NCBI GenBank assembly: GCA_018350325.1
Contig: JAEVLN010000022.1
Coordinates: 1,009,105-1,073,104, forward strand
Length of the DNA: 64,000 nt
From: Globodera rostochiensis
Taxonomy: Eukaryota > Nematoda > Chromadorea > Rhabditida > Heteroderidae
Reading direction: 5' to 3'
This document shows, piece by piece, positions 1 to 10,606 of this stretch. The translations under genes and the position numbers were made by a program. Positions within the stretch are counted from its first letter, which is position 1. Each line of letters begins with the position of its first letter. The notes beneath the pieces were generated by a model. It was not told the origin of the DNA. It saw only the letters and a program-made list of their open reading frames with translations, and did not search any database.

Positions 1-20
1 AACTTAATGTATTCTTTTTA

Positions 21-2129
21 GAGAAAGAATTGCAAGGAAAAAGAAAGCTGGAAAGAAGAGAAATAAGCCGGACGAAGCGAACAAGTTCGACTTGCACAGC
101 ATAGGAATTAAGAAAAACTTGCTGGGCAAGGAGCCAGAACACCAACGAAATGCGCAAGGACTAAAATCAGCAGAGCTGTCCTCGTCCACCACGGGCAGTG
201 ATGATGGCGAGAATTTGTTGATGGCATTGAATGAAAAGAGCGATGAGAAGGGGGAAACAACGAAGAAGACGCAGAGGACGACGACGGCAAAACGTACAGG
301 GAAAGCTAACAATGTTTACTTCATCAACGAAAAGCGTGCCGAAGTCAAACGGCACGGAAAAAGCCCTTCTGCTGGCTCTTCGCATGTCTCCTCCTCGTCA
401 CCCCGGTGCGTGCCTTTTTTGGAACAACACCAACAAAAAATCGAATTTAATTTATATTTAATCAATGTGAAACATTTTGTGATTTAGAACGGCCTCAAAT
501 TCGGCAGACAAAATGCCAATGACGACAAACAAACACTCAAAGGCAAGAAGAACTGTTGAAGAAGAAGACCAAATGGTTGTGCCGTCGTCGTCCATTTCGT
601 ACGCTGACCGTCGACGAATAATGGACGGGGAAAAGGAGCGGCCAGAATGGTTTAACCGACTGTTCACAACGGGAATTGCTGCTGAAGATGAGGACGAGAA
701 AGTGGGAGGCAACAATCATGACGAGCAACAGCAGCAGCAGCAACAACCCAATCTCTACTTTCAACATGAACAACGACCGCCTCCAGTATATAGAGATGAT
801 TTTGGAACAGAATTTGTTTGGAAACAGCTTCATTCGACCAAATTCCGGTTTGAAGACAATGAGGAGGTGGAGGAGAAGGATGAGTTGGCACAGTTCGATG
901 CGCCGGAAAATGCTGATGCCGAAATGGGTGCGGGTGTGGACATGGACAGCAGCGATTCGAGTGCAGCACCGGAGTGGGCGGATCAAGCAATGGCTGATTT
1001 CACAACCGGTATGCGAGGGCGTGTGGGGATACTAGTGGAGTGAGGACGATCGAGATTCTCGATCGGTCCCAGGCTTGCTCCAGATATTATTATAAGGCTT
1101 TACTTACTTTGATGCTCCAAACGGTCTGTAAACGGAAGGAATTACCTATTTAAGTTAATGTGGACGACGACTTCTTTGATTTGGCCAACCAATCAGCCGA
1201 ATTTTTTGATCAAATTTCAAACGATGGTTGTTCGACTTCTCTCCAGCAGTCGGACAGGAATCTTCCAACGGACACGGACACGTTCACACCTTCGAACCGA
1301 TATTTTGGCGTCATTGGGTCAAAAATTGAGAAGAAAGAGAACACCGATGCGATTGTACGAGACAAAATGCTGGAAGCTGAGGTGAAGCATTTGACCAACC
1401 GAGCATTTTAGATAAATTATTTTGTTAATTCATTGAATGCTAATTTTCTTTTTTTGTAAAGGATTTGAAGACTCAACGTATAATTGATACTCTTACGCAA
1501 GAATATCGGGAGAAGCTCACCAAAGTGTTGAACAGCGCAAGGAACCCAATGCTGGACATCCATCAATTGTTGGGTAAGTATTTAGTTAATTTAAACGGGA
1601 CTGCGGTTTCATCAATAATGTTGTTGAGGTTCATAACGAAATTGATAAACTTTTCACAAAACATTTTCTCGAGAATCTGATTTCAGATGATTTGAATCTG
1701 TCGCCTTCTGCATGTAAATTGACACTGCCGCCGGACTTATCTTCGGGCTGTGGACTGAATGAGACAAAGCCGACGGGAACTGTTGCAGATAACCATTTGA
1801 ACACGACGAACGTGGGAAGAAACGTGGGCACCGCCACCAGCAGCAGCAGCAGCAGGCTTGGCGGAACCACAGAATTGCAAGGAGTCCAACAGAGAAAGAG
1901 AAAATCTCCGGGAAGAGAGCACAGCGAGCGGCTTAGAAATGCTGTTGATGAACCAAAAAAGGAGAAGACGGACGGAGCACTATCGCCCCTTCCCAATTTC
2001 GACATTCTCTTCAACATCGAAGACCCCATTTGGAAACCCATCGGAGCAATCGACGAACGACTCAGTTGGCCAGCACAATTCATGAAAAAAGAAAAAAAGA
2101 CGACAAAAAAGCAGAAAGATGACAAATGA
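21..2129 (+). CDS. unrecognised acidic, low-complexity protein (5' end missing)
   Basis: Five exons join in phase: 21-405, 488-1008, 1155-1381, 1462-1573 and 1687-2129. The gene enters from the left edge (acceptor just before 21) and ends at a TGA at 2127-2129, so about 480 C-terminal residues are visible. The protein is rich in Asp/Glu, Ser and Gln, with a poly-Gln stretch near 730-750 and a Lys-rich C-terminus. Exon 2 carries a PEWF tetrapeptide after a basic segment, and exon 3 an SNRYFGVIGSK segment. These recall the PEWF and SRFSRWF-type motifs of the eIF4E transporter 4E-T (C. elegans IFET-1), but the similarity is too weak to name the gene. Intron 2 carries a short palindromic element. 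The exon structure is well supported; the function is unknown. Confidence 0.6.
1032..1083. mobile_element. degenerate copy of the 85-95-bp hAT-like MITE
   Basis: It lies in intron 2 of the first gene. It contains the gaggacgatcgagattctcg core and a matching inverted end (gtcccaggcttgctcc). The same family appears at 9851-9945, 36939-37022 and about 38395-38480. Target duplications are not clear in this copy. Confidence 0.5.
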
Positions 2130-2940
2130 AAAAAAAAGATACAAATCATTTGAAAACATTATTTCCGGGAGAATTGCGATAAAGAATGCATCCGCAATAG
2201 TGTGAAAGAATGCTTTTTTAAATCAAAAACACTAAGGGATTGGTACCAACTTGCACCGGCTTACCCGAAAGCCGAAACCTGTTCTATTTTTAGACCCGCA
2301 GTCCGAATTTTGAATAGATTTTACAAGATTTGTTTGATGAACTGCTCGCTGTCGTTGACGTTCGGGATTTGGTCTCCCGCGCTGTGATTGCTCCGACGCT
2401 GATTGACAGGTGCAATGCTGTTGGCAGCGCTTTTCTCCCGTCTTCCGCCGGCTGACTGCTCCTCTCCAAACTCGAAGGACGAGTTCGGGGTGGGTGGGGG
2501 AGACGATGGATGACAGGGGTCAGGAGTGGGGGACGGAATAGGCCGTCGGAATTGACGCCTACCGAAGGAAAATAAAGCAAAAGTTTATTGGACGAAGGGA
2601 CAGGCCATGAAAAGTGAAAGAATGGACTTTTTTCATGACCCTGATTTGACCGATTAGAGAAAAGCAAATTTTCTTTGAACCAAAGGAAAGTTGATTTTGA
2701 ATTTCTGGCGTCAATCCTCTCCAATTCCATGCCACCAACTTGAAAAAGAGAGCAAACCTTCATATGCAAATGGCACAAGAAAGACACAATAAAAACAGAG
2801 ATCGTATCCATTTACAATATTTTCAAAAACACAAACAAAATGAAAAAAATAAAGGCAAAGTGATGTAAATTAAAAATTGCACAAACGAGCGAGATCAGAT
2901 CACATCAGCGCTGTGCCTTCGAATATGCCCGCGCCTCTGC
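2130..2940. other. intergenic, convergent 3' ends
   Basis: This is the gap between the 3' end of the first gene (+) and the 3' end of the SET-1 gene (-). A 173-residue minus-strand ORF at 2290-2811 has no recognisable motif or splice structure. I see no other feature. Confidence 0.5.
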
Positions 2941-4051
2941 TCACGAGTTCAGGATCCATTGGTTTTTTGCCAGAATTTCGGGCCTCCGCTCGCCGTAGTC
3001 GTAAAGCAATTCTTCGCCTATGTCGATGTCGCGTCTGGCCACGAGGATCAGATGAAAATCCGAGCATCCAAAGTCGGCGACCTGACAATATAGTAATTAC
3101 GCCAACGACAGACATCAGTTAGTTTGTGTTACAAAACGCAAAAAAAAAAAACAACTCACCCGTGTCTTCAGATTTGGCTTCAAGTAACTGTGATTTATCA
3201 ACCGGCCCTTGTAAGACGTCTCTGTGGTTGCGTCGACACAAAATACTAAGAAAAATGTACAAATGTTTATAATGCAAAAGTCATCCCAATTAATTCTGGG
3301 GTAAAAGCTTAGGCCTAATATTTTTTGGATTGGAAGAATTCGGATGAGTGGGCTTTTTCGAGCTGATAGCCCGCCTCTAAATCCAGAAATTATAACTTTA
3401 GTTGATAAAAATAGTGTTAATTTGGGTGCCCTAAACAAAGATTTTTATTTCTACCATTGTCCCGGTGCCGGAAGTAGTACATGAATGAGCCGACATTTTC
3501 ATCACAGGCATAGCCTTGTTCTCGGGAGTGGGCAGTTTTGATGTTTATTATGTCGCCTAATTTGAAAAAAAAAGTGTAACAAAAATGCATATAATGGACA
3601 AACCTTTGTATTCTACAACAAATTCGCCCCGTTGAAAACTCTTCAGTGCGCGAACGCTACGGCCTTTGACGGGACATTGAAAGACTTCCAGATGGGACTC
3701 ACTGACTCCAGTATCGATGAAATATTTGATCTGCTTCGTTTTGAGATCCTTAAGAATTTTATAATCAAATTAAGCAAGGTTGTCTGCTTGTTTTTGTTTA
3801 GAATTAAAAGGAAGAAATTCCAAAATAAAGGTTCAGAAACATTAATTCATAATTCGTTTTGGATTTTGTTGCAAAAACGGGGAAAAAGCAAATGTTAACA
3901 AAAAAACAACCTCAATTTCCTTTGTCGTCATGCGTTTGCTGCGACGTATGGGGAAATAATTTGTGATCAGGGCATTCTCCGGCGTTGGCTCCTTCAGTTT
4001 TTTTTGCTTCGCCTCCTTTTTCGTTTCCAAATTTTTTTTCTTTTCTTGCAT
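2941..4051 (-). CDS. set-1: SET-1 / KMT5A (PR-Set7) histone H4 lysine-20 monomethyltransferase
   Basis: Five exons (3911-4051, 3604-3748, 3455-3556, 3160-3245, 2941-3081) give 204 residues in perfect phase. The ATG is 4049-4051 and the stop 2941-2943. The order matches the KMT5A family: a basic N-terminus with NYFPIRRSKR, then GEFVVEYKGD, MYYFRHRD, CVDATTET, the GRLINHS knot motif and ARRDIDIGEELLYDYGER. The asparagine-histidine of INHS and the tyrosines of LLYDYG are the cofactor and catalytic positions in SET domains. The family deposits H4K20me1 in chromatin and acts in mitosis, chromosome condensation and dosage compensation in nematodes. The protein is short because it has little beyond the SET domain. 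The donors GTTGTT and GTTTGT are weak but phase-consistent. Confidence 0.93.
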
Positions 4052-4952
4052 TTTTTTTGGCTAAATTTTGGTTTTTACTTTCGTCAAAAATACATATGTA
4101 GGGGATCGATTTAGGAATTAAATATTGCGATTGAAATCAAAAACATGAGACTTTTATTTATCAGTAAAAAGCTGTTTAACGGGTGCACTTCTTCAAAAAT
4201 TTTCACAGACACAAAAGAACCCGCCATTTTTTTTAGATAAGAAGCGTTCTTTGGCCTTTCAAAAACACCAAATCGGGCCGGAGATGGTTGGTGACTGGAC
4301 AGAGAGAGAGCACACAGAAAACAGAACTTACGCTCGCGCCAAAAGGATGACAGACGCAGAGTGTTTGTTGTCTTGCAGAAAGGTTTATGGAAAGAGAACG
4401 AATATAAAATAAAGTCGCCTAAGAGGAAGGGGCTCATTTGCTGATTTGCTGCTGCCATGCCCATTTGCTTTTGGCTTCATTTTCCGCATCAGCAGCAGAA
4501 AGGACTCTCTCCCCCCCCCCCTTTTTAAATGGACAGAGACGGAGAGAGAAGGGGACATTTACTTAACCCTTTCTTCTCCCCTTCACGCTTTTTCATTTCA
4601 ATACGCCATCTAACTAAAATCGATGACAGAGTTTCAAAATTTGCACCTGTGTGCGATGCACGTTAAAAAGGGAGATCAAAGAATTTTGGTACATGAAAAA
4701 GCCTTGAAAATTAAATGTCGCGACTCGCAAGATTAAGAAAATCATTAATTTTTAAATCCACTAATTTTAAATCTTGGCGAAATGAATAAGTTTAAAAAAA
4801 TTATTAGGTAATCCGCAAATTCAGAAATTGTTTTTTTCTGAAAATATTTTCGTAGCCTGCGGGGACATCGATTTTGCTGATCTGATTTGATAATATGTAT
4901 ATTTCAGCTTCACCTCAATTTTTAAATACCTATTGGCATTCGTTTCTTACAT
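4052..4952. promoter_or_regulatory. shared upstream region of divergent set-1 and SBNO genes
   Basis: The start codons of the two chromatin-associated genes lie about 900 bp apart on opposite strands, so their promoters probably sit here. A strong acceptor-like tatatttcag at 4898-4907 precedes the SBNO ATG by about 45 nt and could be a spliced-leader acceptor (inference). There is a C10 run near 4512 and no other gene. Confidence 0.4.
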
Positions 4953-7900
4953 ATGAATAGCAGTGAAACTGTTCCTAGTGAACTGCCACCTGATTTTGAT
5001 GAGGTAACAATGTTTTTTTTTATGTTTTCATAATATTATTTTGACAATTTTCATTTTAATTAAGGCTGACAATGCGCACCAAACTCAAGTTGACACATTT
5101 GTGAGGTATACGCCTCTTCGATTGCGTTCCGGCTTTCCGCATCCCGACGAAGTTGTGGAAACCCTCTCGCTCGGCAGTGTATCATCTCCAGAGATTCGTT
5201 ATGCTTTGGCTGTACCCGACGAAGTTGTTGATGGAGGTAAAGCCGAACTTGAATAAGTCGTACATTACATTATACAAAATTGCTGTCTTAACTCAGGTCT
5301 CATATCAAATCTTCAATTGGAAGCGGCTCTTTATGCATGTCAAGCTCATCAACGTTATTTGCCCTCGGGTGAACGTATTGGCTATTTGATTGGTTAGCCT
5401 TTTTTACTAAATTTAAATTCTTTTAATTTTTACTAATCGAATTTAAATTCTTTTAATAATTCAATTTTAAGGTGACGGGGCCGGTGTCGGAAAGGGTCGG
5501 ACAATTGCGGCAATAATTTTTGAGAATTATTTGCGCGGACGACGGAAGGCCATTTGGCTGAGTGTTTCGTCGGACTTGAAGTATGACGCGGAGCGCGATT
5601 TGCGTGACATTGGTGCGGACAAAATTGCTGTCCATGCGCTGAACAAATTACGCTATGGACGCATTGGCGCTCGAGGGGTCATTTTTTCCACTTACTCTTC
5701 GCTGATCGGCGAGAGTCGGGCACAGTCCAAAGGCGGGCAGAAAGGTGCCAACGACGACTGCAATTCGTCCAACAACACACGCCTTCGTCAACTTGTCCAA
5801 TGGTGTGGCCGCGAATTTGACGGAGTGATTGTCTTCGACGAATGCCATCGGGCCAAAAATTTGTGCCCAACCGCTGGCTCAAAGCCAACCAAAACGGGCA
5901 AAGTCGTGTTGGAGTTGCAGCAAGCGTTGCCCGGTGCTCGTATTGTGTACGCGTCGGCAACCGGTGCTACAGGTAAGCGGAGAGAGTCGTCACTTTCGAC
6001 TCGTCCAAACCGTTCTCGCAGAGCCGCGTAACATGGCATACATGTCACGGCTTGGCCTTTGGGGTCACGGACTGACCTTCAAAACGTTTGGCGACTTTAT
6101 TCATGCGGTGGAGAATCGTGGAGTTGGTGCCATGGAAATGGTCGCAATGGACATGAAGGTCTGTCTGTTCGGTTTGGATTTGGCCTCGAACATTTTCTGG
6201 ACAAACAACCCATCGCCGTTTTAAGCTGCGCGGGCTTTATCTCTCCCGCCAACTCTCGTTCAAAGGTGCAGACTTCTCCGTTGAGGAGACGCCGTTGACG
6301 CGTGACTTTATCAATGTTTACGATGAGTCGGTGAAGCTGTGGATGGAATGTCGTCGACAGTTCACGGTGGGTAGAGTCAGATGAAATTCATTAAACTAAA
6401 GAATTGGCGTTGATTGATTTAAATCCGATTGAAAAAATTGATTTTTAATTACTTTAAATGGTCCAACAATAATATTCACAGAGAGCACTCCGCCACATTC
6501 CGGACAGTCGGGCGGGCAAACAAAATGTGTGGGCCCGCTTTTGGGCGGCCCATCAGCGCTTCTTCAAATACATGTGCATCAGTGCCAAGGTGGACTCGTG
6601 TGTTCGCATTGCGTTGGATGCAATCAAAAGCCAAAAATGCGTTGTGATCGGTCTCCAATCGACGGGCGAGTCGCAAACACTGGACTTTTTGGATGAGAAT
6701 GGCGGCGATGTGACCGAATTTGTGAGCACAGCGAAGGCGGTGATCCAATCGCTGGTCGAAAACTATTTCCCGACGCACAACGACAACAGTGCCATTGACG
6801 ATTTTGAGCGAATGTTCTTGAAGGACGGCACAAAATCGAAAAAGCGTAAATGTTTTTTTGTTTTGTTGAACGCATTGACCAGGCTCAAATTTAGGCAACT
6901 TGACGTGGCGAAATAATGTCAACGAAAATCAGTCTGCTAAGCGATCGAAGCTGCACTTTATGGACGGCTTAACAACTGAACGCGAAAGTGGTGGCAACTC
7001 CGAATTCGAAGAGAGCGAGGCGTACGATTTGCTGGACGAAGAAGACGAAGAACAGTCCGGCGACGACGAGAGCGGCATGTCATCAAGTTTCTCTGATGAT
7101 GATGGTGATGAACTGAGCGCGGAGTCGGGCGGGGACAGTGACGAGGAGGAGTTGGAGCGCTTGTTGAAGGCAGAAAAGGGTGGAATGGTCGGCGAGGACG
7201 AAGTCGCTTCCGACAAAGACAATGACTCATTTGGTGGTGCCGGGGAGGTGAACCCGTTTTGCATGGATTTGGCCGTCGAGGATCCGTGGGCGCATGTGCA
7301 GCAGCGACAAAATGCCAATGCCGACAGCCGCCAACGTTCGGACATGGCTGCTGCTGCCACAAAAGCGGAGAGCGAAGCGACGGAGAGACAGCGACTGTTG
7401 AGGCGCCGGAAGCGAAAGGCCGAGTTAAAGCGCAAGAAGCAACAACAACAGGAGGCACTCATCAAGGCGACTGTCTCCAATATCACTGTACGTCTTGAAC
7501 TCTAAGCGCAGTATTCATTAGGATTTATTGCTTAATAAATTCGGGAAAAGTAGACGGTTAAAAAAATTTTGGGCAATCGTCCAACAAACAAAATTTAGTG
7601 CACCGCCAGTGCCGAGCAGTTTATTGCGGAGACAAACATAATTGACGGAAGTCAGGAGGACGACGCGGACGGAAGCGTGAACTTGACTGAGATCAAGGCC
7701 AATTTGTTGGCTGCAATTGAACGTCTTGGCAAAATGCTTCCACCGAACACGCTGGACAGGTGTTGTGTACCCTTCCATTGGCTTTTAGTTTTTCGAAGCC
7801 TTTTGATCACAACTGCTTTAGCCTGATCAATTTGTTTGGTGGCCACAATTTTGTTGCTGAAATGACTGGACGTCGGGGCCGTGTGGTCGCCCGAGAAGCA

Positions 7901-10087
7901 ACTGGGGAAGTCGCATACGAACTGAGAACGGCCGACTCGGACGCGTCGCTGGAGATGATGAACATGATTGAGAAAGTATGGGGCGGGAGGGGGGAGGGTG
8001 AAGCAAAACTATTTTATAACCATCGTTTGTTGTCCAGGACAAATTTATGAGAGGCGAAAAGTTGGTGGCCATAATTTCTGAGGCAGCAAGCTCCGGTATA
8101 TCGCTTCAAGTGAGTGTTGTTGTTGATGATGTTTTTTTCTATTTTAATCCAATTTTAGTCGGATAAACGCGCTTTGAATCGTCGACGCCGTGTTCACATC
8201 ACTTTGGAATTGCCATGGTCTGCGGACAAAGCCATTCAACAATTTGGTATTGACGGGGGAGGGGGGCGGGAAGTGTTTGGACTTGGACATTTTGTTGTTA
8301 CTGTTTAAATTTTTAAGGTCGAACGCATCGTTCAAATCAGGAAAGTGCGCCGGAATATTTGTTTCTGATTTCGGAATTGGCTGGCGAAAAGCGTTTTGCG
8401 TCCATTGTCGCGAAGCGACTCGAATCCCTCGGGGCGCTGACGCAGGGCGACCGGCGTGCCACCACGGAGTCGCGCGATTTGAGCCAGTTCAACATCGACA
8501 CAAACTTTGGACGCGAGGCGTTGGAAGTGCTTTTGCGAACGCTGACGGGCGTAAGCGCGCCGATTGTGCCGCCGCCGTCGGATTACACGGCTGGCGACTT
8601 CTTTGGAGGTCCGTTTGTGCCCGGGATGGGGGCGCCGTCGACCTCAAAAAATTTCGAAAATTCAATACCAGAAAGTCGAATCATCTTGTTTTTCTATTTT
8701 TTTAAAAGAAAACATGAAAAATTAAATTGGAATTCCGCCCATCCCTGGTTTGTTGTACTGCTTGTAAATGTTTCTAAATGGATGCTAAATATGACGCCCT
8801 TCGGGCATTTTCAGATATGCGCGCTTACATGGAGGGTGTCGGCATGTTGCAAGCGCTTCCCAATGGGGCGGGCTTTACAATTGAGCGGGACACCGCCTCA
8901 ATACCGAAGTTTCTGAACCGTCTGCTCGGGTTGCCGGTGTATGCGCAGAACAAACTGTTCCAATATTTCACGGAAATTTGTGCTGAGCTGATCAAAGTGG
9001 CCAAGGTGGACGGCACTTACGACATGGGCATTTTGGGTATACAATTTCGCGTTCATGGACGGACGGGGGGTTAATCTCCATGTTTCAATTCTCAGACATC
9101 GGAATGGACAATGATCGGGTGCACAAAACGGAGTCCAGACCGTTCCGTGGCTCGGGCCAAAGCGGCGATTTTGTGGTTGAAATGCACAAAATTTTGGTCA
9201 TGCGCGGCATTTCCTGGGACGAAGTGTGCGAACTACGCAAAAAGCATCGCGGACGCGGGGACGGCTTCTACACATCGAACATCGGTCTGAACGGATGCGT
9301 CAAGCACAGCATTGCGTTCATCTTCGGCTTGGGCATCGGTGGAACGAACGGCGGTACCAACGACGGACGGACGACCAGTGCAGTTGGCATGGCACGACTT
9401 CATTGCATCAACAAGCCGAATACGGGCCGAAGTCCTCGATACGAAACAATTGAAGAGCTGTGCCAACGCTTCACGCCCATGACGAATGTTGCGCAAGCCG
9501 AAAAGTTGTGGAAAGAGCAGTTTGACGGTGAGGAGGAATTCAAATTGTTTTTCTTGGCGTTTTTGTATGTTTTTCTGTACGCTTTAGCTTCTGAACAAAT
9601 GTGCCACCATCGTTACTTTTATGGCAAATGCTCCATGGAGTTGAAGGGCACTTTTTGTGAGGTCGGCCGTCGGATGCGCACATATTTTGTGCTGTCCGGC
9701 TCGTTGATTTGCGTTTGGCCCGAGTTGGAGGAGATCCTTTCGACTGATGGCAAAGGCGGCAAACGGATGCTTCGGCGTCGTATGCAAATTGTGCGGGTCC
9801 GAACGGACGGTAACCACCGGATTGTTGGTGGGTGTTCAATTCGTACAGACTAGAGATCGGACTTGAGGACCGATCGAGAATCTCGGAAAATCTCGTCGAG
9901 ATTTTCCGAGATTACGATCGAGAATCTCGATCGGTCCGATCTCTAGTACAGACCAGCCCCCCCCCCCATCCAATTTAATCATGTTCTGTTTTAAGGCATT
10001 TTGGTGATGCCCAGTTACGTGACCAAATTGGTTGCATTGTTGCAAAGCAAATGCGCTGCCGCCGCCCCGGTTAAGAAGCCGGCTTGA
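4953..10087 (+). CDS. sbno: Strawberry notch (SBNO) helicase-like transcriptional co-regulator
   Basis: Seventeen exons: 4953-5003, 5065-5236, 5297-5392, 5472-5972, 6022-6158, 6226-6366, 6482-6845, 6895-7487, 7599-7759, 7822-7975, 8038-8109, 8159-8246, 8318-8608, 8815-9036, 9096-9527, 9588-9827 and 9996-10087. They total 3807 nt (1268 residues) with every junction in phase. Visible motifs are Walker [14 protein letters not shown], the Walker B-like FDECHRAKN, the YASATGA motif, [22 protein letters not shown], an acidic linker at about 6900-7480, [11 protein letters not shown], the arginine-finger region FGRTHRSNQ and the C-terminal SBNO block to MQIVRVRT. It is an ortholog of Drosophila sno and C. 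elegans let-765/nsh-1, nuclear proteins acting with Notch/EGF signalling. The start gives a short N-terminus compared with human SBNO1; an upstream exon is possible. Confidence 0.95.
9851..9945. mobile_element. 95-bp palindromic hAT-like MITE in SBNO intron 16
   Basis: It begins tagagatcggac, ends gtccgatctcta and is an almost perfect inverted repeat throughout. It is flanked by identical 8-bp direct repeats, gtacagac at 9843-9850 and 9946-9953. An 8-bp target duplication is typical of hAT-superfamily transposition; with no internal ORF this is a non-autonomous copy. Confidence 0.85.
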
Positions 10088-10606
10088 AAAGTGTGAACAG
10101 AACGAGAGGGATGTTTTTGACTCTGGTGGAGAGAGCTTTATACACAATGATCATCTTCAGGACCTCCCCGACCCTCCCCCCCCCCCCCAACCCCCACAAA
10201 CATTTTATGTTAATTTATCGTCAAATTGACCCAACCCGACCCGTTCATTCCATTCATCTCAGCCAATTGTTGTTGTTGTTGTTGTTGTTTTTTGTCTGTA
10301 CACAATCCATTTGCCGTTCATTTTGTTGACCTTGGCGGACGGGAACAGTTTGCTTGCTCTCCTCCCGTTTCGTGCATTTGCTCTATTATTAAAAGTGAAA
10401 ACAACCACTTACCCTAATGAGAACAATTAATTTGGGGGGGGGGTGGGCGGGTCATTCATTGACAGAGGCATCACAGCATAATCAATCATCGATTGCACTT
10501 TTGCCCGGGAATAATAAAAAAACAATCAATTCCCCCCCCCCCCCCCCGGGGGGCGGTGGATGGACTAATTGACTGAGTTCGTTCATTTGTTGTTGAACAA
10601 CAACAA
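10088..10606. other. SBNO-UGT intergenic gap with homopolymer runs
   Basis: It holds poly-C and poly-G runs (near 10180, 10435 and 10533-10555) and a GTT/TTG microsatellite near 10270. No coding region was found. The UGT promoter should lie here. Confidence 0.5.

Noticed and set aside
6929..7486. 185-residue Ser-rich minus-strand ORF
   Set aside because: It is the antisense of the acidic linker exon of SBNO, whose sense frame is supported by phase and family order.
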